The position numbers were made by a program, and so were the translations under genes. A stretch of 64,000 nt of DNA from positions 310,001 to 374,000 of the forward strand of contig NZ_CP030055.1 in the NCBI RefSeq assembly GCF_015291645.1. Reading direction: 5' to 3'. The notes beneath the pieces were generated by a model that was not told the origin of the DNA, did not search any database, and saw nothing but the letters and a program-made list of their open reading frames with translations. Positions 58,625-64,000 of this stretch are shown here, one piece after another. Position 1 is the first letter of the stretch; every line of letters begins with the position of its first letter. This DNA comes from Bradyrhizobium sp. CCBAU 53340. GTDB taxonomy: Bacteria > Pseudomonadota > Alphaproteobacteria > Rhizobiales > Xanthobacteraceae.

Positions 58625-60733
58625 TTACTGGCGCTGCGGCGGAGGCGGTGCCGCGTCGGCCTGGCCGCCGTTGAGCAGCGGCGTGATGCGGCGGACGGTG
58701 ACGCGCCGGTTGATCCGGCTCGGACCGTCGGTCTGCTCCTTCAGGTACTGCTTGCCGTAGCCCTGCGAGGTCAGGTTCTCGGCGGGCACACCGAACTGCT
58801 GGGTCAGCAGTTCGGCCGCGGCCTGCGCCCGGCGATCCGACAGCGACAGATTGTCGACGTCGTTGCCGACCGCATCGGTGTGGCCCTCGATCAGGAACAC
58901 TTCCTGCGGATTGGCCCGGATCGCCTGGTTGATGCCGTCGGCGATCACCTGGAGCCGCGCCGCCTGGTCCGGTGGAATGGTCCAGGATCCCGTCTCGAAG
59001 TTGATCGTGTTGACGTCAACGCTCGGCATCGCCATGCGGACGTTCGGCGAGTAGCGGATCTCGTCGAGCGAGTAGCGCCGCTCGATCCGCTGCACCGGCG
59101 GAGCCCGCATCGTCTCGTAGATCACATCGGGCGAGGCTTCCTGGGCATCGACGATGTAGCGATCATACGGGATGCTCACGACCGGCGGCGGCACGTCGAC
59201 GTAGAAGCCGCCGACCGCGCGCGGATCGCGGTAGGTGTTGTCGATGATGATGATCTCGCGCCCGCCGGGGTCCCTGCGGATACGGCGCAGCAGCGACCCA
59301 TCAGGACCGACCACGGTGATCACCTCGCTGCCGTCAGGACGGATCACGACGGTGCGGGTTTCGCCGCCGACGGTCTCGGTGCGGATGTCGCGGGCGCCGT
59401 AGCGGAAGCGATAGAGATCGTTGCCGCGAACATATTCCTGACCACTGGGGTCGCGGATGATGATGCGGTCCGGCTCGGTGTAGATGGTGCGGCCGCCTTC
59501 GACGACCTCCTGCCGCTGGTTGCGGTAGTCGGCGATGGTGGCGCCGATCACAGCACCGGCCACGATGCCCGCGCCGAACGCCAGCGGCGTCAGGTCACGC
59601 TGCGGCGGACGCGGCGGCGGCGGCAGCGGTGCTGCGACCGTCGGCGCGGCGCGGAAGGCCGGCGCAACCGTCGGCGGCGCGTACTGCGCCTTGTTCGGCG
59701 GCGGTGCGGCGGCTGGCGTGGCAGGAACGACCGTCGGTGCCGCAGCGCCGGGCGGCGGTGCCGGAGGACGCGGTGCGGCGCCGGCCTGCGGCGCCGCAGG
59801 CGGCGTTCCGCCCTGGCGTGCGGGAGGCGTCGTCACCGTGCCACCGGGCACGGGTGTTGCCCCTGGAGCCGGTGCTCCTGCGGCCGGCGGAGCGCCGGGC
59901 CGAGCGGGCGACGTGGTGCCGGGCGCGGGCGTTGCCGTCGGAGCGGGGGTTGTGCCGGGAGCTGTTGTTCCTGGGGCCGGCGGCGTGGCGGGACGACCGG
60001 GCGACGTGGTGCTCGGCGTCGGCGTTGTGAACGGCGTGGGTGTGGCTGTCGGCGCCGGACGAACGGCGGGCGCCGGCGATGCCGTCGGGGCCGGTGTTGC
60101 CGTCGGCGCTGGCCGTGCACCCGGGGCCGCTGAAGGCGGCGTGATTGCAGGAGGCGGAGGCGTCGGCGTTGCCGTCGGACGCGCCGGTGCCGTCGCGGGC
60201 GGCGTCGGCAGCGGGGTTGGTGTGCGCTGCTGCGGAGCCGGCGGTGGTGGTGGCGGAGGCGGCGTTGGTGCGTGCTGCTGCGTCGCCGCTGGCGGAGGCG
60301 GCGGGGGCGTTGGCGCATGTTGCTGCGGAGCCGCGGCCGGAGGCGGCGTCGGAGCCTTGGGCGCGGCAGGCGGCGGCGGGGGCGGCGGAGGTGCCTGACG
60401 AGTCGCGGGCGGCGGGGGCGGCGGCGTCGGTCGTGACGGCGCGGCAGCCGGCGGAGGTGCGGCGGGCGGATGCGGCGGTGCGGCTGCGGGCGGCGGGGCG
60501 GTCGGAGCCTTGGGTGCAGCAGGCGGCGGCGGAGGCGGCGTCGTCGGGCGCGCAGCGGGCGGCGGTCCCTTCGGTTGCTCCTTCGGAGGCTGCTTCGGTT
60601 TTCCGTCGTTCTCTGGTGGCTGAGCCTGGGCGACGACGAGTGATGGCGCGCTTTGCGCATGCGATGCGGAGCTTGCGAATTGCATCGCGGTCAGAGCCGT
60701 CGTGGCAAGCAGCACGAAACGAAGGTTGGTCAT
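58625..60733 (-). CDS. OmpA-domain protein with a very long Pro/Ala/Thr-rich segment
   Basis: A 702-residue envelope protein. The signal peptide is MTNLRFVLLATTALTAMQFA (cut near SHA). Residues 39-378 are almost wholly Pro, Ala, Thr with some Gln, in short repeats. Residues 381-403 (FGAGIVAGAVIGATIADY) form a glycine-zipper-like helix, 404-560 a mixed region with YRFRYGARDIRTETVGGE, and 575-682 an OmpA-type peptidoglycan-binding domain with the motif EGHTDAVGNDVDNLSLSDRR. The ATG at 60733 is used. The GC-rich repetitive stretch lies at about 59600-60620. It probably spans the periplasm or outer surface. Function otherwise unknown. Terminated by the hairpin at 58580. Confidence 0.88.
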   Translation of the reverse strand: MTNLRFVLLATTALTAMQFASSASHAQSAPSLVVAQAQPPENDGKPKQPPKEQPKGPPPAARPTTPPPPPPAAPKAPTAPPPAAAPPHPPAAPPPAAAPSRPTPPPPPPATRQAPPPPPPPPAAPKAPTPPPAAAPQQHAPTPPPPPPAATQQHAPTPPPPPPPPAPQQRTPTPLPTPPATAPARPTATPTPPPPAITPPSAAPGARPAPTATPAPTASPAPAVRPAPTATPTPFTTPTPSTTSPGRPATPPAPGTTAPGTTPAPTATPAPGTTSPARPGAPPAAGAPAPGATPVPGGTVTTPPARQGGTPPAAPQAGAAPRPPAPPPGAAAPTVVPATPAAAPPPNKAQYAPPTVAPAFRAAPTVAAPLPPPPRPPQRDLTPLAFGAGIVAGAVIGATIADYRNQRQEVVEGGRTIYTEPDRIIIRDPSGQEYVRGNDLYRFRYGARDIRTETVGGETRTVVIRPDGSEVITVVGPDGSLLRRIRRDPGGREIIIIDNTYRDPRAVGGFYVDVPPPVVSIPYDRYIVDAQEASPDVIYETMRAPPVQRIERRYSLDEIRYSPNVRMAMPSVDVNTINFETGSWTIPPDQAARLQVIADGINQAIRANPQEVFLIEGHTDAVGNDVDNLSLSDRRAQAAAELLTQQFGVPAENLTSQGYGKQYLKEQTDGPSRINRRVTVRRITPLLNGGQADAAPPPPQRQ

Positions 60734-60913
60734 GTGGTTCAACTTCCCCGGAAGGTTCTTTGGACGAAGGCTTGGGTTTATCGACGTATTGGAATGAACG
60801 GCCACGCGTTAGGCCGCATTGTGGCGGGCGAAGAGGTCGCGGCCCGATTTATTTCTGCACGCAAATCACGTCACTATGGCGACGTTCATTGCGCATTCAG
60901 ACGCTTGTTGCAA

Positions 60914-60948
60914 TCGCCTCACATGTGATCACTCGCCTCACATGTGAT
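60914..60948. repeat. Tandem 16-bp repeat containing the palindrome TCACATGTGA
   Basis: TCGCCTCACATGTGAT occurs at 60914-60929 and 60933-60948 (period 19). Each copy holds the perfect 10-bp palindrome TCACATGTGA. The second copy covers the stop codon of the small Pro-rich gene; both lie about 180-210 bp upstream of the OmpA-domain gene start, where an operator could be. Confidence 0.75.
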
Positions 60949-61180
60949 GCTGCGACGAATTGGCATCCGTCGCAGGATTGGGTGTGGTTGGTCCATCAGG
61001 TCCGCGCGATGGAATCTCTTCTGGCATGTGGCCCGGCAATTCGTCGGGCCGTGGTGATTCGCCGGGCTCGCGCACCGGCGGCGTGATCTCGGGTTGCGGA
61101 TTGCCGGGCGGGATTCCCGGCGGCGGCTCGGTGGGTGTGCCGGGCGTCGATGGTGGAATCTCGGGCGGTTCGATCGGCAT
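60938..61180 (-). CDS. Small Pro-rich hypothetical protein
   Basis: An 80-residue protein, MPIEPPEIPPSTPGTPTEPP at the N-terminus and ending near SSQHHM, composed mainly of Pro, Glu, Gly and Thr. It has no signal peptide or membrane segment. The ATG at 61180 has GAGG upstream; a TTG 12 codons further is less likely. The family appears in other Bradyrhizobiaceae in my memory, but no function is known. It lies on the same strand as, and upstream of, the OmpA-domain gene (204 bp). The opposite-strand Gly-rich frame here is judged a shadow. Confidence 0.6.
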   Translation of the reverse strand: MPIEPPEIPPSTPGTPTEPPPGIPPGNPQPEITPPVREPGESPRPDELPGHMPEEIPSRGPDGPTTPNPATDANSSQHHM

Positions 61181-61252
61181 CGGCCTCACGGAGATCAGTT
61201 GTCCGAAGAACGACAACGATCATGTCGCGCCAATGTTCCCCCTCCCGCCATT

Positions 61253-61639
61253 CTATTCCGGCGCGTGGCAGACCGCCTCGATGTTGTGGCCATCAGGGTC
61301 GAGCACGAAGGCGCCGTAATAGTTCGCGTGATAATGCGGACGAAGGCCGGGCGGCCCGTTGTCGCGGCCGCCCGCCGCGATTGCGGCCTTGTAGAACGCA
61401 TCGACGGTGGCGCGGTTCTTGGCCGTGATCGCAACATGCACCGGCTTGTTCATCGCGCCTTCGCCGCCGATCCAGAAGTCCGGCTTGCCGTCGGCGCCGA
61501 AGCCGGCTGCTGCGGCGTGGCCGGTCTGCTCCGCTGTCACTTCCATGATCAGGCTGTAATCGAGCGGCACCAGGGCCTTGGTGTAGAACGCCTTCGCGGC
61601 CTCATAATCGGAGACGGAGAAGCCCAAATGATCGATCAT
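61253..61639 (-). CDS. VOC-family (glyoxalase/bleomycin-resistance-like) protein
   Basis: A 128-residue vicinal-oxygen-chelate-fold protein. MIDHLGFSVSDYEAAKAFYT and VHVAITAKNRATVDAFYKAA are the two beta-alpha-beta-beta-beta units; metal-ligand candidates are His4, the HYHANYYGAFVLDPDGHNIEAV segment's His and Glu. Substrate unknown. The start at 61639 has a GGAGG upstream (AACCTCC on the plus strand). It follows the FkbM gene by 25 bp and is probably co-transcribed with it. Confidence 0.88.
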   Translation of the reverse strand: MIDHLGFSVSDYEAAKAFYTKALVPLDYSLIMEVTAEQTGHAAAAGFGADGKPDFWIGGEGAMNKPVHVAITAKNRATVDAFYKAAIAAGGRDNGPPGLRPHYHANYYGAFVLDPDGHNIEAVCHAPE

Positions 61640-61664
61640 CGCAAACCTCCGTTGGTCGTCTTTG

Positions 61665-62522
61665 TCAGCGTGACAGGAACGTGTTGCTCCGCGTCTTGCG
61701 CGCGATCGCAAAGCCGCGCGCAACCATGTCAGCGATACAATCTTCGCGCCATTCGTTTTGTGACAGATGCTCGATCACGACCGCGCGCGGCCACAGCGAC
61801 GGTGGCGCGTCGCGGAAGAAGCCGCTCAGCACGCGGTCCTCAAAGCCTTCGACGTCGATCTTGAGCGAATCGACCTGGCGGACGCAGGCCTCGTCGAGGA
61901 TGCGCGTCAGCCGTAGCGACGGCACCTTGATGGCTTCTGCGCTGGCCGTGCCGGTGACGACGTGGGTGGCGCCGAGATTGCCGCCGCCGCTCTCGATCAT
62001 CAGCTCGCCGTCGGCATCGCCCGCGGCAGCCTGCACCAGGCGCACCTGCGTCGCCTTCGATGCGGCATGATTGAACGACAGCCGGGCAAAGGTGAGGGGG
62101 TGCGGCTCGATCGCGACCACCTTGCCCGACGTTCCGACCTGCCGCGCCATCACCAGCGCGAAGGTGCCGACATTGGCGCCGACGTCGACGAAGGTGCCGC
62201 CGTCAGGTGTGTGCTGGCGCAGGAAGTCGAGCTCGTCGATGTTGTAGTCCGGGTTGAACAGCGCGCCGCGCTCGGTCGCGCTGCCCTGGTGATAGAGACG
62301 AAACGAGGCGCCCTGATATTGCACGTCGACCGGGCCGCCGCGCAGCAGATTGACCAGCCGCGACATCCAGGGCCGGAACGCGCCGCGCTTCAGCCCCGAT
62401 CCTTGCGTGAGGCTGATAATCGCGGCCTGCGCTGCGTTCGGCGCAAACGCGCCGAACGGCGCGGACGAAAAGGCATTGTCGGGCGTCAAGCAGGCGGTCC
62501 TCGTTGCAGGCGGCGCATGCAT
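61665..62522 (-). CDS. FkbM-family methyltransferase
   Basis: A 285-residue SAM-dependent methyltransferase of the FkbM type. The SAM-binding motif is FVDVGANVGTFALVMA (about 110-125), followed by VVAIEPHPLTFARL and DSLKIDVEGFEDRVLSGF, which holds the FkbM-defining DVEGFE. The ATG at 62522 is used; a TTG eight codons earlier is possible. FkbM enzymes methylate sugars or lipid moieties in surface glycans and secondary metabolites. It is downstream of the ABC transporter with a hairpin between them. Acceptor unknown. Confidence 0.9.
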   Translation of the reverse strand: MHAPPATRTACLTPDNAFSSAPFGAFAPNAAQAAIISLTQGSGLKRGAFRPWMSRLVNLLRGGPVDVQYQGASFRLYHQGSATERGALFNPDYNIDELDFLRQHTPDGGTFVDVGANVGTFALVMARQVGTSGKVVAIEPHPLTFARLSFNHAASKATQVRLVQAAAGDADGELMIESGGGNLGATHVVTGTASAEAIKVPSLRLTRILDEACVRQVDSLKIDVEGFEDRVLSGFFRDAPPSLWPRAVVIEHLSQNEWREDCIADMVARGFAIARKTRSNTFLSR

Positions 62523-62553
62523 AGCCGGTTTTGGTGAGGGCGCCAACGCTCGA

Positions 62554-62585
62554 TCGTCCCGGGCTCACTTCGCGCCCCGGGACGA
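62554..62585. repeat. Intergenic inverted repeat between the ABC transporter and FkbM genes
   Basis: Arms TCGTCCCGGG (62554-62563) and CCCGGGACGA (62576-62585) are perfect inverted repeats with a 12-nt loop. No T-run follows, so it is an attenuator-like or repeat element rather than a clean terminator. Confidence 0.75.
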
Positions 62586-62596
62586 CGGAGAGAATC

Positions 62597-64000
62597 CTAC
62601 GCCGCGTTCTTCGCGGCCCGCTTGCGCTGGCGCAGGAAGCGGCCGAGCAGCCTGCGCCGGCCCTTGCGCGGGATCAGGTCGATGTCGCTGACGAGCCTGG
62701 CGCCGCCCTTGCGGCGCTCCAGCACGATCTTGCGGCTGTGGAAGGCCTCGAGCTCGACCCGATGCGCGACGCTGACGATGGTGGCCTCTCGCAGCTCGTC
62801 GGTGACCATCTTCATCATCTTGTCCTGGCTCTTCTCGTCGAGTGCCGAGGTCGCCTCATCCAGCACCACGATATCAGGGCTGTGCAGCAGCAGCCGCGCG
62901 AAGGCGAGGCGCTGCTTCTCGCCGCCCGACAGCGTCTGGTCCCACGGGCCTTCTTCCTCGATCTTCCCCTTGAGATGATCGAGGCCGACCTTCTGCAGGG
63001 CCTCGCCGATCTCTTCGACCGTCCAGTCGTCCTCGGCGCCGGGATAGGCGACCGCGCGGCGCAACGATCCTGACGGCACGTAAGGCCGCTGCGGCAGCAT
63101 GAACAGCCGCCTGTCAGGATGGAAATTGACGCTGCCGCCGCCCCATGGCCAGAGGCCGGCGATGGCGCGCACCAGCGTGCTCTTGCCGGTGCCGGATTCG
63201 CCGGCGACCAAGAGCCGCTCGCCCGGCTCGATCACCACCTCGGTCTCGCCGACCACGGCGGTGCCGTCATCGAGCGTGACGGAGAGATCGTGCAGCTCCA
63301 GCATCGCTTCGTTGCCGGTCTCGCCGCGCTTGATGCGGCCGAGGCCATCGCCCTGCTCGGCGCGCTCCAGGCCATCGAGCGACATCATCAGCGAAGCGAT
63401 GCGGTGGGCGCAGGCATTCCAGTCGGCGAGCCTGGGATAATTGTCGACCAGCCAGCCAAATGCGCTCTGCACGATGGTGAAGGCGGAGGCCGCCTGCATC
63501 ACCTGTCCGAGGCTCATGCTGCCGTCGAGGAATTTTGGCGCGCAGAGCAGCAGCGGCACGACAGGCGCAACGAGGCTCGATCCCTGCGACACCAGCGTTG
63601 TGCGCATGTGCTGGCCGGCCAGCCTGGCCCATTGCCGCAGCACGCTGGTGAAATTGCGGTCGATGCCGTCGCGCTCTTCCTGCTCGCCGCCGAGCAGCGC
63701 GATGCTCTCGCCGTTCTCGCGCACCCGCGTCAGGGTGTAGCGGAAGTCGGCCTCGGCCTGGTTCTTGTCCTCGGAGACCTGCACGAAGCGTCGGCCGATC
63801 ATTACGATCGAGCCCGAGGCGATGGCCGCATAAAGCATCGCGGCGACCACGAGGAAGCCGGGAATGCTGATGATCGACCCGCCGAGCTTGATGGTGAGTG
63901 CGCCGCCGATGGTCCAGAGCACGACGATGAAGGTCGCGGCCGACAGCAGCGCCGAGGTCACGCCGGCGAGAAAGTCGACCGGCGAGTCCGTGGCGACGCG
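62597..64000 (-). CDS. ABC transporter ATP-binding/permease protein (SbmA/BacA-like, ABC_membrane_2), partial
   Basis: The frame is open to the right edge, so the N-terminus is missing; 467 codons are seen. It shows the end of a membrane domain (helices around FIVVLWTIGGALTIKLGGSII and LVVAAMLYAAIASGSIVMI) and a C-terminal ATPase with Walker A GESGTGKST, signature LSGGEKQRLA and Walker B DIVVLDEATSALDE. This is the half-transporter type with fused ATPase related to YddA and Bradyrhizobium BclA (BacA-like), which imports peptides. Peptide import is possible but not shown by this sequence. Downstream, FkbM and VOC genes may share its transcript. Confidence 0.9.
   Translation of the reverse strand, partial: RVATDSPVDFLAGVTSALLSAATFIVVLWTIGGALTIKLGGSIISIPGFLVVAAMLYAAIASGSIVMIGRRFVQVSEDKNQAEADFRYTLTRVRENGESIALLGGEQEERDGIDRNFTSVLRQWARLAGQHMRTTLVSQGSSLVAPVVPLLLCAPKFLDGSMSLGQVMQAASAFTIVQSAFGWLVDNYPRLADWNACAHRIASLMMSLDGLERAEQGDGLGRIKRGETGNEAMLELHDLSVTLDDGTAVVGETEVVIEPGERLLVAGESGTGKSTLVRAIAGLWPWGGGSVNFHPDRRLFMLPQRPYVPSGSLRRAVAYPGAEDDWTVEEIGEALQKVGLDHLKGKIEEEGPWDQTLSGGEKQRLAFARLLLHSPDIVVLDEATSALDEKSQDKMMKMVTDELREATIVSVAHRVELEAFHSRKIVLERRKGGARLVSDIDLIPRKGRRRLLGRFLRQRKRAAKNAA

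Noticed and set aside
59535..60398. A 287-residue Gly/Ala/Val-rich plus-strand frame
   Set aside because: It is the antisense of the Pro/Ala tract of the OmpA-domain gene; low complexity keeps stop codons absent on the other strand.
60145..61086. A 313-residue plus-strand frame across the OmpA-domain gene 5' end
   Set aside because: Antisense shadow running into non-coding DNA, with no start signal or family resemblance.
60960..61319. A 119-residue Gly/Pro plus-strand frame
   Set aside because: Antisense of the small Pro-rich gene, which has the better start (ATG with GAGG) and composition.

Overview
The window reads as chromosomal backbone DNA of a GC-rich alphaproteobacterium of the order Rhizobiales, most likely Bradyrhizobium or a close relative. 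The support is the gene content and order (tsaD-gpsA divergent from hemD-Mic60-hemY, a fused CysNC, IalB-type and Cys-rich periplasmic proteins, class III cyclases), consistently GC-rich codon use, and several families of palindromic intergenic repeats of a kind common in that group. About 58 protein genes and two tRNA genes can be supported. I see no insertion sequence, prophage, CRISPR array, rRNA operon or replication origin. The last gene runs off the right edge.

Layout. 0.1-1.8 kb: rsmB and a small SDHAF4-like gene. 1.9-7.2 kb: a tightly overlapping three-gene operon (fused FAD-oxidoreductase/sulfotransferase, cysD, cysNC) that looks like a complete 'make PAPS and transfer sulfate' unit with an unknown acceptor; this is the most interesting locus. 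7.3-18.9 kb: chemoreceptor, nuclease, L,D-transpeptidase, acetyl-CoA synthetase, topoisomerase IB, adenylate cyclase, EVE protein, gpsA, tsaD. 19-23 kb: hemD, the alphaproteobacterial Mic60/mitofilin homologue, hemY and tRNA-Thr(CGT). 23-32 kb: envelope and periplasmic genes (polysaccharide deacetylase, two related Cys-rich secreted proteins downstream of two CRP-like palindromes), an MFS transporter, a Tat-exported hydrolase next to a cytochrome P450, and a second class III cyclase.

32-46.5 kb: TerB-like protein, short-chain dehydrogenase, glutamine amidotransferase, enoyl-CoA hydratase, tRNA-Ala(CGC), yggT-yggU-folD, ppa, an acetyltransferase, a translationally coupled four-gene run (hydrolase, DUF2269, SDR-DoxX fusion, DCC thiol protein), an amine oxidase, typA and a Crp/Fnr regulator. 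46.5-58.3 kb: response regulator, phoD, a membrane-anchored TAXI protein, phhB, DUF1232, quinone oxidoreductase, a 2,4-dienoyl-CoA-reductase-like SDR, an IalB-like protein, rlmN, a membrane protein, a lipid-A-type PAP2 phosphatase and argG. 58.6-64 kb: a 702-residue OmpA-domain protein with a ~340-residue Pro-rich segment, a small Pro-rich protein, a VOC protein, an FkbM methyltransferase and a partial ABC transporter.

Most genes are housekeeping. Non-routine signals are the sulfation operon with a possible internal translation start at its domain junction, paired GTGA-N6-TCAC boxes exactly 30 bp apart, inverted repeats that begin inside the CCA end of both tRNA genes, an orphan terminator-like hairpin in a 411-bp gene-free stretch, and repeat families present four times each. 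Start sites below were chosen by me from ribosome binding sites, family length and overlaps; several differ from the longest open frame.
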